Shown here: in pieces, positions 19,624 to 32,508 of the stretch | How the letters are laid out: each line of letters opens with the position of its first letter | How positions within the stretch are numbered: the stretch's first letter is position 1 | Assembly (NCBI RefSeq): GCF_000513115.1 | Contig: NZ_BAUU01000020.1 | Location: 1 to 64,000 of the forward strand | Reading direction: 5' to 3' | Origin: Halalkalibacter hemicellulosilyticusJCM 9152 | Lineage (GTDB): Bacteria; Bacillota; Bacilli; Bacillales; Bacillaceae_D | DNA length: 64,000 nucleotides | The notes under the pieces: generated by a model | The model's database searches: none | Told to the model about the DNA's origin: nothing | The model's input: only the letters and a program-made list of their open reading frames with translations | Translations under genes and position numbers: made by a program

Positions 19624-19637
19624 TTTAAGCGCTTTCA
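19624..19637. promoter_or_regulatory. cre-like site (CcpA) upstream of rpmG
   Basis: TTTAAGCGCTTTCA matches the catabolite-responsive element TGWAANCGNTNWCA in all but one fixed position. It lies 11 bases before the -35 of the rpmG promoter. Catabolite control of a ribosomal gene is unexpected, so it could be chance or serve the esterase. Confidence 0.35.
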
Positions 19638-19647
19638 AATTAGTAAA

Positions 19648-19676
19648 TTGACATTGTAGGTTGTTTATACTAGAAT
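19648..19676 (+). promoter_or_regulatory. rpmG (rpmGB) promoter
   Basis: TTGACA (19648-19653), spacer 17, TAGAAT (19671-19676), 35 bases before the GTG start. Confidence 0.7.
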
Positions 19677-19711
19677 AAAATAGTATGTATGTCAGAAGGT
19701 GATGGTGCAAA

Positions 19712-19861
19712 GTGCGAACAAAGGTTGTACTAGCTTGCGAGAATTGTCATTCTAGAAATTACACAACACAAAAGAATACGCAAACCAAACCAAACCGCAT
19801 TGAGGCGAGGAAGTTCTGTAAGACTTGTCAAGAGCACACCCTTCATCGTGAGACGAAGTAA
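19712..19861 (+). CDS. rpmGB: ribosomal protein L33
   Basis: A 49-aa L33 translated from GTG after AAGGTGAT. It reads [13 protein letters not shown], with two CxxC pairs (CENC and CKTC), so it is the zinc-binding form. It lies directly before secE as in Bacillus subtilis. The reading is short but unmistakable: [10 protein letters not shown], then a basic middle, then [16 protein letters not shown]. Confidence 0.93.
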   Translation: MRTKVVLACENCHSRNYTTQKNTQTKPNRIEARKFCKTCQEHTLHRETK

Positions 19862-19984
19862 TGGAGCGGTTCTTTTTTATGAGCGGAAATGAACCTGCCT
19901 GTTTGATGGACAAGTGATTGTTTTATTTGTCCGAATAGATTTTGGCTCGTTTGTCTATATTGAATTGTGCTGGAGGTGTCTGTC

Positions 19985-20182
19985 ATGGCTGACGGAGAAA
20001 AGAAAGGAATTGGCAACTTTTTTAGAGGTGTTGTAGCAGAGATGAAGCGCGTATCTTGGCCGACGCGTAAGGAATTAACACGCTACACGTGGGTTGTTAT
20101 TGGTACAGTTATCTTTATTTCTATTTATTTCTTTGTAGTAGATTTAGGAATTTCTGAACTAGTTCGCCTCCTACTCGGTTAA
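19985..20182 (+). CDS. secE: SecE, preprotein translocase subunit
   Basis: SecE clamps SecY in the Sec channel. The 65-aa protein has the amphipathic segment GVVAEMKRVSWPTRKELTRYT and one membrane span (VVIGTVIFISIYFFVVDLGI). ATG 19985 lies six bases from GGAGGTG; the earlier GTG has no site. A palindromic repeat follows, separating secE from nusG. Confidence 0.95.
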   Translation: MADGEKKGIGNFFRGVVAEMKRVSWPTRKELTRYTWVVIGTVIFISIYFFVVDLGISELVRLLLG

Positions 20183-20186
20183 TGAA

Positions 20187-20363
20187 GCCACTGAAAAAGT
20201 ACAAGTCGACTTTTTCAATACCTTTCATTTGAATAGCAATGGCTTCACTCGTTACTCGCTTGATACGAGAAACCCACTCGTATCAGGCTTTTAAAAAAAG
20301 TAACGGTTTCGCTCATTGCTTTAAGGGTACCAAAAAAGTTTAAACCAAACTTTTTCAGTGCCC
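20187..20363. repeat. dispersed palindromic repeat, copy 3 (secE-nusG gap)
   Basis: Outer arms GCCACTGAAAAAGT and ACTTTTTCAGTGCCC. Middle arms AGCAATGGCTTCACTCGTTA and AGTAACGGTTTCGCTCATTG. Inner hairpin GATACGAG (20262-20269) and CTCGTATC (20277-20284), with the same AAACCCA loop region as copy 1. It splits secE from nusG, which are normally adjacent. Confidence 0.85.
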
Positions 20364-20373
20364 TCGGTTAATG

Positions 20374-20402
20374 TTGGTTGATTTTGGTGAAACTGCTAAA
20401 AT
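20374..20402 (+). promoter_or_regulatory. probable nusG promoter
   Basis: TTGGTT, spacer 17, extended -10 TGC-TAAAAT (20394-20402). A start near 20409 would fall at the GGAGGG site, giving a very short leader. Confidence 0.5.
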
Positions 20403-20437
20403 AGAGAGGAGGGAAGGGCACAATTGTCCGATTAACT

Positions 20438-20971
20438 GTGGAGAAAAATTGGTATGTAGTACATACGTACTCTGGTTATGAAAATAAGGTGAAGACAAAT
20501 TTAGAAAAGCGTGTCGAGTCAATGGAAATGGCCGACAAGATTTTCCGCGTGCTTGTTCCTGTTGAGGAAGAAACGGAAACGAAAAATGGGAAGAGTAAGA
20601 CAGTTACCAAAAAGGTCTTTCCTGGCTACGTTATTGTTGAAATGATTATGACTGATGATTCATGGTATGTTGTTCGTAATACACCTGGAGTGACTGGGTT
20701 TGTTGGATCATCTGGTGCTGGCTCAAAGCCAACAGCGCTTCTACCTGAGGAAGCGGAAGTGATCTTGAAGCAAATGGGTGTTGAGCAACCGAAAGTAGAA
20801 GTTGATTTTGAGTTAAAGGAATCCGTCAAAGTCAAAGAAGGTCCTTTTGCTAACTTTATTGGGGTCATTGAAGAAATTCAGGACGATAAGCAGAAGTTGA
20901 AAGTTCATGTAAATATGTTTGGGCGCGAAACGCCTGTTGAGCTCGAATTTAACCAAGTTGAAAAGATTTAA
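20438..20971 (+). CDS. nusG: NusG, transcription elongation and pausing factor
   Basis: NusG binds RNA polymerase and promotes pausing or processivity. The 177-aa protein has the NGN domain (NWYVVHTYSGYENKV, VFPGYVIVEM, WYVVRNTPGVTGFVG) and a C-terminal KOW domain (VKVKEGPFANFIG). GTG at 20438 gives the standard MEKNWYVV. The only clear ribosome site (AGGAGG, 20407-20412) is 25 bases upstream, which is odd; see findings. An in-frame ATT at 20423 is a poor alternative. Confidence 0.95.
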   Translation: MEKNWYVVHTYSGYENKVKTNLEKRVESMEMADKIFRVLVPVEEETETKNGKSKTVTKKVFPGYVIVEMIMTDDSWYVVRNTPGVTGFVGSSGAGSKPTALLPEEAEVILKQMGVEQPKVEVDFELKESVKVKEGPFANFIGVIEEIQDDKQKLKVHVNMFGRETPVELEFNQVEKI

Positions 20972-20979
20972 GAAATAAC

Positions 20980-21008
20980 TTGATATCTTTCTCTGGAAGT
21001 GATAAAAT
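20980..21008 (+). promoter_or_regulatory. rplK promoter
   Basis: TTGATA, spacer 17, TAAAAT with TG extension (TGATAAAAT). It precedes a terminator-like hairpin and an L1-binding motif. Confidence 0.7.
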
Positions 21009-21043
21009 CTTCATGATTGACATTGGTTTATTACATGAGCCAC

Positions 21044-21069
21044 CGGGTGCATGAATGCATCCGTTTTTT
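21044..21069 (+). terminator. terminator or attenuator in the rplK leader
   Basis: CGGGTGCAT-GA-ATGCATCCG is a 9-bp stem followed by TTTTTT. It lies about 30 bases downstream of the predicted start from the rplK promoter, so it may both end nusG transcripts and attenuate rplK. Confidence 0.8.
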
Positions 21070-21071
21070 GA

Positions 21072-21106
21072 GTGGGAGGGTATGAGAATACGTACCCGAT
21101 AACCAC
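21072..21106 (+). promoter_or_regulatory. L1-binding leader motif upstream of rplK
   Basis: GTGGGAGGGTA pairs through GTGG/CCAC and GGGTA/TACCC with TACCCGATAACCAC. The asymmetric GTGGGAGG...ATAACCAC shape mimics the L1 site on helix 76-77 of 23S rRNA. L1 is known to repress L11-L1 translation this way; function here is inferred. Confidence 0.7.
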
Positions 21107-21131
21107 ATCACGGACTAAGGAGGTGTGTCAC

Positions 21132-21557
21132 GTGGCTAAAAAGGTAATTAAAATGGTAAAGTTACAAATCCCTGCTGGGAAAGCTAATCCAGCGCCACCA
21201 GTTGGTCCTGCATTAGGTCAAGCAGGTGTAAATATCATGGGTTTCTGTAAAGAATTTAACGCGCGTACTTCAGATCAAGCGGGTCTTATTATTCCTGTTG
21301 AGATCACTGTTTTTGAAGATCGTTCGTTTACATTCATCACAAAAACTCCGCCGGCAGCGGTTTTACTTAAAAAAGCTGCTGGAATCGATTCAGGTTCTGG
21401 TGAGCCGAACAAAACAAAGGTTGCTACATTAAAGCGTGATAAAGTACGCGAAATCGCTGAGACAAAGATGCCTGATTTAAACGCTGCAAACGTTGAGTCT
21501 GCAATGCGTATGGTTGAAGGTACAGCACGTAGCATGGGAATTGTGATTGAAGATTAA
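21132..21557 (+). CDS. rplK: ribosomal protein L11
   Basis: L11 forms the GTPase-centre base with L10-L12. The 141-aa protein starts at GTG ([20 protein letters not shown], set by GGAGG seven bases earlier) and has the proline-rich switch region [16 protein letters not shown]. The longer frame from 21072 is the L1 motif leader, not protein. It is co-ordinated with rplA, each preceded by an L1 motif. Confidence 0.97.
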   Translation: MAKKVIKMVKLQIPAGKANPAPPVGPALGQAGVNIMGFCKEFNARTSDQAGLIIPVEITVFEDRSFTFITKTPPAAVLLKKAAGIDSGSGEPNKTKVATLKRDKVREIAETKMPDLNAANVESAMRMVEGTARSMGIVIED

Positions 21558-21616
21558 TTAGTTTGATGAGATTCGCTAGCGTGAGGTTGCAACCAGTTGG
21601 TTCGCAACCTTTCATA

Positions 21617-21643
21617 GTGGGAGGTAACTACCGCTAAAACCAC
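21617..21643 (+). promoter_or_regulatory. second L1-binding leader motif, upstream of rplA
   Basis: GTGGGAGGTAACTACCGCTA followed by AAACCAC repeats the motif before rplK: GTGG/CCAC and GGTA/TACC stems with the same GA and GCTAAAA internal loop. It is 20 bases before the rplA start, with the RBS just behind it. Confidence 0.7.
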
Positions 21644-21662
21644 ATTCGAGGAGGAAATAAAC

Positions 21663-22358
21663 ATGGCTAAGGGAAGTAAGAAGTATACAGATGCTCTTAA
21701 GCTTGTAGATCGTGATGCAGCGTACCAAGTAGAAGAAGCAATTGAATTAGTGAAAAAGACGTCTACGGCTAAGTTCGATGAAACAGTAGAAGTGGCTGTT
21801 CGACTTGGTGTAGACCCGAAGAAAGCAGATCAACAAATTCGTGGAGCTGTTGTCCTTCCGAACGGAACAGGGAAAACACAACGCGTATTAGTATTTGCTA
21901 AAGGTGAAAAAGCGAAAGAGGCAGAAGCGGCTGGTGCAGATTTTGTCGGAGAAGAGGATTTAATCAATAAGATCAACCAAGGTTGGTTTGACTTTGATGT
22001 AATCGTAGCGACTCCTGACATGATGGCGCAAGTTGGTAAGCTAGGTCGTGTGTTGGGGCCAAAAGGTTTAATGCCGAACCCTAAGACTGGTACGGTAACA
22101 TTTGATGTTTCTAAGGCTGTTAATGAGATCAAAGCGGGTAAGGTTGAATACCGTGTTGATAAAGCTGGGAACGTTCATGTTCCGATTGGTAAAGTTTCAT
22201 TTGAATCAGAGAAGCTTGTTGAAAACTTCAAGACGATCATTGAAACATTAGTAAAAGCAAAGCCTTCAGCAGCTAAAGGAACGTACATGAAGAATGTTGC
22301 TGTCGCTTCAACAATGGGACCGGGTGTGCGTGTGAACGCAACAGCTTTTGCAAAATAA
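21663..22358 (+). CDS. rplA: ribosomal protein L1
   Basis: L1 forms the mobile stalk that handles E-site tRNA and represses its own operon. The 231-aa protein has the standard [22 protein letters not shown]-terminus and the [15 protein letters not shown] signature. The leader holds an rRNA-like L1 site, consistent with autogenous control. A strong rplJ promoter follows the stop. Confidence 0.97.
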   Translation: MAKGSKKYTDALKLVDRDAAYQVEEAIELVKKTSTAKFDETVEVAVRLGVDPKKADQQIRGAVVLPNGTGKTQRVLVFAKGEKAKEAEAAGADFVGEEDLINKINQGWFDFDVIVATPDMMAQVGKLGRVLGPKGLMPNPKTGTVTFDVSKAVNEIKAGKVEYRVDKAGNVHVPIGKVSFESEKLVENFKTIIETLVKAKPSAAKGTYMKNVAVASTMGPGVRVNATAFAK

Positions 22359-22361
22359 AGA

Positions 22362-22390
22362 TTGACTTCATTCATTCGTGTCTGTATACT
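22362..22390 (+). promoter_or_regulatory. rplJ promoter
   Basis: TTGACT, spacer 17, TATACT (22385-22390). The transcript start near 22397 opens the L10 leader. Confidence 0.8.
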
Positions 22391-22424
22391 GATTAAAGTG
22401 TCATAACAGATACGCTAAAATTTA

Positions 22425-22542
22425 AAAGTCATACCGTAGACAGTAGGAGTGCTTTGCACTTAATCGCCTACCGAGGTAAGCAATAGATGCAGATAATAAA
22501 CTGTGTTTGTGTGCCCTCATGTCTACATGAGGGCACTTTTTA
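22425..22542 (+). promoter_or_regulatory. L10 leader of rplJ-rplL
   Basis: The 190-base leader between the rplJ promoter and rplJ has the layout of the Firmicute L10 leader: GTAGACAGTAGGAGTGC..., GCCTACCGAGG, then a terminator. Binding of L10(L12)4 is known to control this class of leader. The exact fold is not drawn here. Confidence 0.75.
22511..22542 (+). terminator. terminator of the L10 leader
   Basis: GTGCCCTCATGT-CT-ACATGAGGGCAC is a 12-bp perfect stem followed by TTTTTAT. Confidence 0.9.
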
Positions 22543-22582
22543 TGCTTGAACGGTATAGGACAGCATAATAGGAGGTGTAAGG

Positions 22583-23080
22583 ATGAGTGTATTAGAACAG
22601 AAGAAACAGGTTGTTTCAACGATTGCGACTAAGCTTCGTGATAGTAAAGCGACGGTTGTTGTTGATTATCGTGGTCTAAATGTTGCAGAAGTGACAGAGC
22701 TACGTAAACAACTTCGTGAAGCTGGAGTAGAATTTAAAGTATATAAGAATACGTTAGCTCGTCGTGCGACAGCTGAAGCGGGACTTACAGAGCTTGATGA
22801 GCAATTGGTAGGTCCGACTGCGATTGCCTTTAGTGAAGAAGATGTTATCGCTCCGGCGAAAGTGTTGAATAACTTTGCTAAGGAACATGAAGCGTTAGAA
22901 ATTAAAGCAGGTGTTCTTGAAGGTAAAGTTGTTTCTGTTGCGGAAGTGAAGGCTCTTGCAGAACTTCCATCAAGAGAAGGACTTCTTTCTATGCTTGCGA
23001 ATGTTCTTCAAGCACCAGTTCGCAACTTCGCGTTGGCTACAAAGGCCGTTGCCGATCAAAAGGAAGAACAAGGCGCTTAA
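22583..23080 (+). CDS. rplJ: ribosomal protein L10
   Basis: L10 anchors the L7/L12 stalk. The 165-aa protein has the N-terminal rRNA-binding part ([21 protein letters not shown]) and the C-terminal helix that binds L12 dimers ([18 protein letters not shown]). The upstream L10 leader gives autogenous control. rplL follows. Confidence 0.97.
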   Translation: MSVLEQKKQVVSTIATKLRDSKATVVVDYRGLNVAEVTELRKQLREAGVEFKVYKNTLARRATAEAGLTELDEQLVGPTAIAFSEEDVIAPAKVLNNFAKEHEALEIKAGVLEGKVVSVAEVKALAELPSREGLLSMLANVLQAPVRNFALATKAVADQKEEQGA

Positions 23081-23156
23081 TAGTGCTTAGTGAAATGCGA
23101 TTATTAATCGTATAGCTCGATTCGAAATAAAACCAATAAATAGGAGGATTTAAATC

Positions 23157-23519
23157 ATGAGTAAAGAACAAATCATTGAAGCGATTAAAGAAATGTCAGT
23201 ATTAGAGCTTAACGACCTAGTTAAAGCAATTGAAGAAGAATTTGGTGTAACAGCAGCAGCTCCTGTAGCTGTAGCGGCAGCTGGCGGAGACGCTGGTGGC
23301 GCTGAGCAAACTGAGTTTGACGTTGTTCTTGAATCAGCTGGTGGTTCTAAGATCAATGTTATCAAAGTTGTTCGTGAGCTTACTGGTCTTGGTCTTAAAG
23401 AAGCGAAGGCGCTTGTTGATGGTGCTCCAGCTCCAATTAAAGAAGGCGTTGCGAAAGAAGAAGCTGAAGAAGCGAAAGCTAAGCTTGAAGAAGCTGGTGC
23501 TTCAGTAGAAGTTAAGTAA
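23157..23519 (+). CDS. rplL: ribosomal protein L7/L12
   Basis: L7/L12 recruits translational GTPases. The 120-aa acidic protein has the N-terminal dimer domain ([20 protein letters not shown]), an alanine-rich hinge ([16 protein letters not shown]) and the C-terminal domain ([21 protein letters not shown]). A terminator follows, ending the rplJL transcript at least in part. Confidence 0.98.
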   Translation: MSKEQIIEAIKEMSVLELNDLVKAIEEEFGVTAAAPVAVAAAGGDAGGAEQTEFDVVLESAGGSKINVIKVVRELTGLGLKEAKALVDGAPAPIKEGVAKEEAEEAKAKLEEAGASVEVK

Positions 23520-23540
23520 GTTTAATGGTGATATGAAAGG

Positions 23541-23565
23541 AGACTCGCATTTGCGAGTCTTTTTC
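23541..23565 (+). terminator. terminator after rplL
   Basis: AGACTCGCA-TT-TGCGAGTCT stem then TTTTTC. Confidence 0.85.
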
Positions 23566-23600
23566 AATATAATCAAGATTTATAAGTAAAGCATCGAACA

Positions 23601-23730
23601 ATATGGTGATGGCTTGGTTCGCTATGGTCTTGAGCTGAAATGCAATCGACACAAGGCTTTTAAGAGATATAGCGACTACTCTCATTGCTTCGGAGGCATT
23701 CAAATAAGGAGAAAAATCTTCCTTTTTGAA
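23601..23730. repeat. dispersed palindromic repeat, copy 4 (rplL-rsmC gap, degenerate)
   Basis: ATGGTGATGGCTTGGTTCGC echoes the left box and ATAGCGACTACTCTCATTGC the right box of the other copies. The inner hairpin has decayed. The right end forms CAAATAAGGAG...CTTCCTTTTTGAA. Confidence 0.65.
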
Positions 23731-23763
23731 CAACCCGTATAAGAAAAGGAGGATAAGCGAACA

Positions 23764-24363
23764 TTGTCAGATCATTATTATAGTGAGAAGCCGACTGTCG
23801 AAAGTGATGTGAAGGAATGGTCGGTCAATTTAAAGGGTAAGGACTTTCTATTTGCGTCTGACCGAGGTGTCTTTTCGAAAGAAGGGATCGATTTTGGAAG
23901 TAGGTTATTAATTGAAACATTTGAGATGCCGTCATTTGCGGGTGACATTGTTGATGTAGGGTGTGGCTATGGGCCGATTGGACTTTCGGTTGCGTCCATG
24001 GACTCGTCAAGGGTGGTTCATATGGTTGATGTGAATGAAAGAGCGCTTGCCCTGGCTAAGGATAATGCCAAACGTAACCGATGCGGAAATGTTGAGATTT
24101 ACAAAAGTGACTGCCTTACGCAGGTTAAAGGCACTTTCGCTGCTATTGTGACCAACCCACCGATACGTGCAGGAAAAAAAGTGGTTCATACCATCTTTGA
24201 ACAGGCATCATCATTACTTAGGGAACAAGGTGAGTTATGGGTTGTTATTCAAAAAAAGCAAGGAGCCCCTTCTGCAATTGAACGTTTAAAACAATTATTT
24301 AATTCAGTTGAAGTTGTCGTAAAGAAAAAAGGTTACTTTATTTTATTAGCAAAAAAAGTTTGA
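23764..24363 (+). CDS. RsmC-like class I SAM methyltransferase (YbxB)
   Basis: A 199-aa Rossmann-type methyltransferase of the RsmC/RlmG kind, expected to act on rRNA. It has the SAM-binding VDVGCGYGPIGLSV motif (about 61-74), VDVNERALALAKDNA, and an NPPIRAGK catalytic motif (NPP-Y/F type, here NPPI). Start TTG follows AAGGAGG. The position before rpoB equals ybxB in Bacillus subtilis. The exact base modified is unknown. Confidence 0.9.
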   Translation: MSDHYYSEKPTVESDVKEWSVNLKGKDFLFASDRGVFSKEGIDFGSRLLIETFEMPSFAGDIVDVGCGYGPIGLSVASMDSSRVVHMVDVNERALALAKDNAKRNRCGNVEIYKSDCLTQVKGTFAAIVTNPPIRAGKKVVHTIFEQASSLLREQGELWVVIQKKQGAPSAIERLKQLFNSVEVVVKKKGYFILLAKKV

Positions 24364-24636
24364 CCTGACTTGTCTTTTGTGATATTGTTATTTAATGCGT
24401 ATAACTACCTATTTTTAGATCAAATCGTTCAAGAAAGTCAAGACTTTTTTGATGAATAGACTTGGATAAATGTGGTTATACTGGAGTAATCGTAGGGAAA
24501 CGTACATAATTGTGTGTGCGCATTTTTGTGTGAATCTTAAAAATCATTCATTTCCCTTCATTATATAATGAAATTGAAGATGAAGAGATTTGATTGTTTT
24601 TAGATACTATAACGCCAGATTTGAGGGGTGAATCAG

Positions 24637-28177
<3,541 letters not shown>

Positions 28178-28189
28178 TGGACATTTTGG

Positions 28190-28216
28190 GGGCTAGTTAG
28201 GTAACTAGTTCCCAGA
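28190..28216. other. hairpin in the rpoB-rpoC gap
   Basis: GGGGGCTAGTT, loop AGGT, AACTAGTTCCC. No T-run follows, so it is more likely an mRNA processing or stability element than a terminator. Confidence 0.45.
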
Positions 28217-28289
28217 ACTGTCTCAGTCTCATTATAGTTGAATGATTGGCAATTGAATTGATCCGGAAACCAAAAGGGAGGTTAGCCCC

Positions 28290-31200
28290 TTGATAGATGT
28301 AAACAACTTCGAATATATGAAAATTGGTCTTGCTTCACCAAAGAAGATTCGTTCTTGGTCAAGAGGAGAAGTTAAAAAGCCAGAAACCATTAACTACCGT
28401 ACTTTAAAGCCAGAGAAAGACGGGCTTTTCTGTGAGCGTATTTTTGGTCCGACAAAAGATTGGGAATGCCACTGTGGAAAGTATAAACGTGTACGCTACA
28501 AAGGTGTTGTCTGTGACCGTTGTGGTGTGGAAGTAACACGAGCGAAGGTTCGCCGTGAGCGTATGGGTCATATTGAACTCGCTGCTCCTGTATCGCATAT
28601 TTGGTATTTCAAAGGAATACCAAGTCGAATGGGGTTAGTATTAGATATGTCTCCTCGTTCTTTAGAAGAGGTCATTTATTTTGCCTCGTATGTTGTTACA
28701 GATCCAGGTGATACAGCGCTTGAAAAGAAGCAGTTGCTATCTGAAAAAGAATACCGTACGTATCGTGATAAGTATGGTCGTTCATTCCAAGCTCAAATGG
28801 GTGCCGAAGCGATTCGTAAGCTACTTGCGGATATTGATCTTGAAAAAGAAGTTTCGCTATTGAAAGAGGAGCTTGTCACTGCGCAGGGGCAACGTCGTAC
28901 ACGAGCGATTAAGCGTTTAGAAGTACTAGAAGCGTTTCGTAATTCAGGGAACGAACCATCATGGATGATTCTTGATGTGTTGCCTGTTATCCCGCCAGAG
29001 CTACGACCAATGGTACAATTAGATGGTGGTCGATTTGCTACATCTGATTTAAACGATTTATACCGTCGTGTTATTAATCGTAATAACCGATTAAAGCGTT
29101 TATTGGATTTAGGGGCACCTAATATTATTGTCCAAAATGAAAAACGAATGCTTCAAGAAGCGGTTGATGCGTTAATTGATAACGGTCGTCGTGGTCGTCC
29201 AGTTACTGGACCTGGTAATCGTCCGTTGAAGTCTCTTTCCCATATGTTAAAAGGAAAGCAAGGACGTTTCCGTCAAAACTTATTAGGGAAACGTGTTGAC
29301 TATTCTGGTCGTTCGGTAATCGTTGTAGGACCGAATTTAAAGATGTATCAATGTGGTCTACCGAAGGAAATGGCACTTGAGCTCTTTAAGCCGTTTGTTA
29401 TGAAGGAATTAGTAAGCAAGGGGTTAGCTCATAACATTAAGAGTGCGAAACGTAAAGTGGAGCGCGTTCATCCAGAGGTTTGGGATGTACTTGAAGAAGT
29501 GATTCGTGAGCATCCGGTACTATTGAATCGTGCACCTACATTACACCGTCTTGGTATTCAAGCGTTTGAACCAACATTGGTAGAAGGACGTGCGATTAGA
29601 TTACATCCTCTTGTATGTACAGCGTATAACGCTGACTTTGACGGAGATCAGATGGCTGTGCACGTACCATTATCAGCAGAAGCGCAAGCAGAAGCTCGTA
29701 TTTTAATGTTAGCTGCTCAGAACATTTTGAATCCGAAAGATGGTAAGCCAGTCGTTACGCCATCTCAAGATATGGTTTTAGGAAACTATTATTTAACGAT
29801 GGAGCGTAAAGATGCGATTGGTGAGGGATCTGTCTTTAAGGATACTAACGAAGCGTTGATTGCTTATCAGAATGGCTTTGTACATTTACACAGTCGTGTT
29901 GCTATCCCTGTTCAATCACTAGGGAAAACAACATTTAGAGATGATCAATATGATAAGTTGCTCTTAACAACTGTTGGAAAGCTAATTTTTAATGAGATCT
30001 TACCTGGTTCGTTCCCTTATGTGAATGAGTCAACGTTGATGAATTTAGAAGTAGCAACACCTGATAAATATATTGTGCCAAGCTCGACAGATGTGAAGAA
30101 GCACTTTGCTGAAAATGAATTAGTTGAACCATTTAAGAAAGGCTTCCTAGGTCTTGTTATTGCTGAAGTATTTAAGAAGTTTGCGATTGCTGAAACATCT
30201 AAAATGCTTGATCGTATGAAGGAGCTTGGATTTAAATATTCTACACGCGCTGGTATTACAGTAGGTGTCGCTGATATTGTTGTATTAGCTGAGAAGAAAG
30301 AAATTTTAGCTGATGCTGAAAAGAAAGTTGATAAAGTACAAAAGCAATTCCGTCGTGGTTTAATTACTGAAGAGGAACGCTATGATCGCGTCATCTCAAT
30401 CTGGAGTGAAGCGAAGGACGTTATTCAAAGTAAGCTAATGGGTACGTTGGATCGTAGTAACCCAATCTTTATGATGAGTGATTCAGGTGCCCGTGGTAAT
30501 GCCTCTAACTTCACACAGCTTGCAGGTATGCGTGGATTAATGGCGAATCCATCTGGACGAATTATTGAATTACCGATTAAATCAAGCTTCCGTGAAGGGT
30601 TAACCGTATTGGAATACTTTATCTCCACACATGGAGCGCGTAAAGGTCTTGCGGATACAGCTCTTAAGACAGCCGATTCAGGTTACTTAACACGTCGACT
30701 CGTTGATGTTGCTCAAGATGTTATCGTCCGTTCTGATGACTGTGGAACAGACCGTGGCTTAGAAGTGAAAGCCATTAAAGAGGGTAATGAAGTTATCGAA
30801 GATCTATATGACCGTTTAGTTGGTCGTGTAGCCTTTAAGACGGTTAAGCATCCTGAAACAGGTGAAGTGTTAGTAGCAAGAAATGAACTTATCCATGAGG
30901 ACATTGCGAAGCAAATCATTGAAGCTGATATAGAAGAAGTGACGATTCGCTCTGTGTTTACATGTGATACACGCCACGGTGTGTGTAAGAAGTGTTACGG
31001 GCGTAATTTAGCGACCGGTAGTGATGTCGAAGTAGGGGAAGCAGTTGGAATTATCGCTGCTCAATCAATCGGTGAACCGGGTACACAGCTTACAATGCGT
31101 ACATTCCATACTGGTGGGGTTGCAGGAGACGATATTACACAAGGTCTTCCGCGTATCCAAGAATTGTTTGAAGCACGTAACCCTAAAGGGCAAGCTGTTA

Positions 31201-31913
31201 TTACTGAAATTGATGGAGAAATTATTGACGTCAAAGAAGGCGATAAGCGCGAAGTCGTTATTAAGAGTGAAATGGAAACGAAGAATTATGCGATCCCTTA
31301 TGGTTCTAGGCTGAAAGTGACAGTGGGTGACGTCGTTCAAGCTGGTGAGCCTATTACAGAAGGTTCCATTGATCCGAAAGAACTTCTGAAAGTGAAAGGT
31401 ATGAATGGTGTTCAAGAGTACCTTTTAAGAGAAGTGCAGAAGGTTTATCGAATGCAAGGGGTAGAAATCGGTGACAAGCACGTAGAAGTGATGGTTCGTC
31501 AAATGCTACGTAAAGTACGTGTCGTTGACGCAGGTGAAACGGCTGTTTTGCCTGGTTCGTTAATTGAGATTCAGCAATTTAACGATGAAAACAAAAAAGT
31601 ACTGCTTGATCGTAAGCGACCTGCTACTGGGAAGCCTGTCTTGCTTGGTATTACAAAAGCATCTCTTGAAACAGACTCATTCTTATCTGCTGCTTCCTTC
31701 CAAGAAACAACTCGTGTCTTAACCGATGCAGCGATTAAAGGAAAGCGTGATGAGTTATTAGGTCTCAAGGAAAATGTTATCATCGGAAAGCTTGTCCCAG
31801 CTGGGACAGGAATGAATCGTTATCGTAATTTAGCGATCCGTTCTAAGTATGATGAAGAACAGCCAGAAGTGACGGATGAATTCGTGGCTGAAGAAGCTCT
31901 AACACACGAATAA
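28290..31913 (+). CDS. rpoC: RpoC, RNA polymerase beta' subunit
   Basis: The 1207-aa beta' subunit carries the catalytic [12 protein letters not shown] motif (magnesium site, about 446-457), zinc finger 1 ([20 protein letters not shown], about 60) and the second zinc site ([13 protein letters not shown], with an upstream C). TTG start after GGGAGG, as in Bacillus. Trigger loop region [20 protein letters not shown] is intact. There is no frameshift here, in contrast to rpoB. Confidence 0.98.
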   Translation: MIDVNNFEYMKIGLASPKKIRSWSRGEVKKPETINYRTLKPEKDGLFCERIFGPTKDWECHCGKYKRVRYKGVVCDRCGVEVTRAKVRRERMGHIELAAPVSHIWYFKGIPSRMGLVLDMSPRSLEEVIYFASYVVTDPGDTALEKKQLLSEKEYRTYRDKYGRSFQAQMGAEAIRKLLADIDLEKEVSLLKEELVTAQGQRRTRAIKRLEVLEAFRNSGNEPSWMILDVLPVIPPELRPMVQLDGGRFATSDLNDLYRRVINRNNRLKRLLDLGAPNIIVQNEKRMLQEAVDALIDNGRRGRPVTGPGNRPLKSLSHMLKGKQGRFRQNLLGKRVDYSGRSVIVVGPNLKMYQCGLPKEMALELFKPFVMKELVSKGLAHNIKSAKRKVERVHPEVWDVLEEVIREHPVLLNRAPTLHRLGIQAFEPTLVEGRAIRLHPLVCTAYNADFDGDQMAVHVPLSAEAQAEARILMLAAQNILNPKDGKPVVTPSQDMVLGNYYLTMERKDAIGEGSVFKDTNEALIAYQNGFVHLHSRVAIPVQSLGKTTFRDDQYDKLLLTTVGKLIFNEILPGSFPYVNESTLMNLEVATPDKYIVPSSTDVKKHFAENELVEPFKKGFLGLVIAEVFKKFAIAETSKMLDRMKELGFKYSTRAGITVGVADIVVLAEKKEILADAEKKVDKVQKQFRRGLITEEERYDRVISIWSEAKDVIQSKLMGTLDRSNPIFMMSDSGARGNASNFTQLAGMRGLMANPSGRIIELPIKSSFREGLTVLEYFISTHGARKGLADTALKTADSGYLTRRLVDVAQDVIVRSDDCGTDRGLEVKAIKEGNEVIEDLYDRLVGRVAFKTVKHPETGEVLVARNELIHEDIAKQIIEADIEEVTIRSVFTCDTRHGVCKKCYGRNLATGSDVEVGEAVGIIAAQSIGEPGTQLTMRTFHTGGVAGDDITQGLPRIQELFEARNPKGQAVITEIDGEIIDVKEGDKREVVIKSEMETKNYAIPYGSRLKVTVGDVVQAGEPITEGSIDPKELLKVKGMNGVQEYLLREVQKVYRMQGVEIGDKHVEVMVRQMLRKVRVVDAGETAVLPGSLIEIQQFNDENKKVLLDRKRPATGKPVLLGITKASLETDSFLSAASFQETTRVLTDAAIKGKRDELLGLKENVIIGKLVPAGTGMNRYRNLAIRSKYDEEQPEVTDEFVAEEALTHE

Positions 31914-31924
31914 ATTTTGTTGAA

Positions 31925-32065
31925 GACTTGTTCAAGAAAATCTAATGGTGATGATGGATCTGTTCGTTAGTAGTCTTGTGGTGAGCAAAGCGCTCACCAC
32001 AAGACATTTAAAAAATACAGCGGCTACGCTCATTGCTTAAAGGATACCTTTTTTGAATAACCTCT
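31925..32065. repeat. dispersed palindromic repeat, copy 5 (rpoC-rplGB gap)
   Basis: Inner hairpin GTCTTGTGGTGAGC (31973-31986) and GCTCACCACAAGAC (31992-32005) is a perfect 14-bp stem. The right box CAGCGGCTACGCTCATTGCT is nearly identical to copies 1 and 3. Outer arms TTCAAGAAAA and TTTTTTGAA are short. Confidence 0.8.
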
Positions 32066-32075
32066 AAAAGAAACG

Positions 32076-32104
32076 TTGACACGTGATAGATCAAAGTGTT
32101 AATA
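32076..32104 (+). promoter_or_regulatory. promoter of rplGB-rpsL
   Basis: TTGACA (32076-32081), spacer 17, TTAATA (32099-32104), 45 bases before the rplGB start. It lies just after repeat copy 5. Confidence 0.6.
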
Positions 32105-32148
32105 TATCAAAGTGTGCCTGATAAACCTGTTGCTTTGGAGGATCATTC

Positions 32149-32397
32149 ATGTCTTATGAAAAAGTTTTACAGGCTAATAACCTAATTATAGGGACAAAAC
32201 AAACCCTTAAGGCGCTTGATGATGGAATTGTTTCTGAAGTATTAATAGCAAAAGATGCGGAGTACCGTGTAATCTATAAGGTTGAGGCATTAGCTAAGGA
32301 GAAGCAAGTCCCATTAGTATATGTCGACTCGATGAAGCGACTTGGAAAGGCTGCTGACATCGAGGTCGGTGCAGCCACTGTAGCTTTAAGGAAATAA
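32149..32397 (+). CDS. rplGB: L7Ae-family K-turn-binding protein (RplGB/YbxF)
   Basis: An 82-aa L7Ae/L30e-fold protein that binds K-turn RNA. It has LIIGTKQTLKALDDG, the KDAEYRVIYKVEALAKEKQVP helix and PLVYVDSMKRLGKAADIEVGA. It sits between rpoC and rpsL, as in Bacillus subtilis. It may bind K-turn riboswitches or the ribosome; its cellular role is not settled. Confidence 0.92.
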   Translation: MSYEKVLQANNLIIGTKQTLKALDDGIVSEVLIAKDAEYRVIYKVEALAKEKQVPLVYVDSMKRLGKAADIEVGAATVALRK

Positions 32398-32401
32398 ATA
32401 T

Positions 32402-32447
32402 GTTTTTGCCAGACGGGGCCATCCGGATGGCAAAAACTTTCCTTTTG
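32402..32447 (+). terminator. terminator-like hairpin in the rpsL leader
   Basis: GTTTTTGCCA pairs with TGGCAAAAAC around an inner GGGGCCATCC loop, followed by TTTCCTTTT. It may attenuate rpsL or end rplGB transcripts. Confidence 0.65.
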
Positions 32448-32508
32448 TCTAAAGATGATCCACCAGGATCAGTGGTCTTAATTCAGTATGAGAGAGGAGG
32501 AAAAAAAG

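Noticed and set aside
21072-21131. Extended N-terminus of L11
   Set aside because: The stretch is the L1-binding leader; the family start is GTG 21132.
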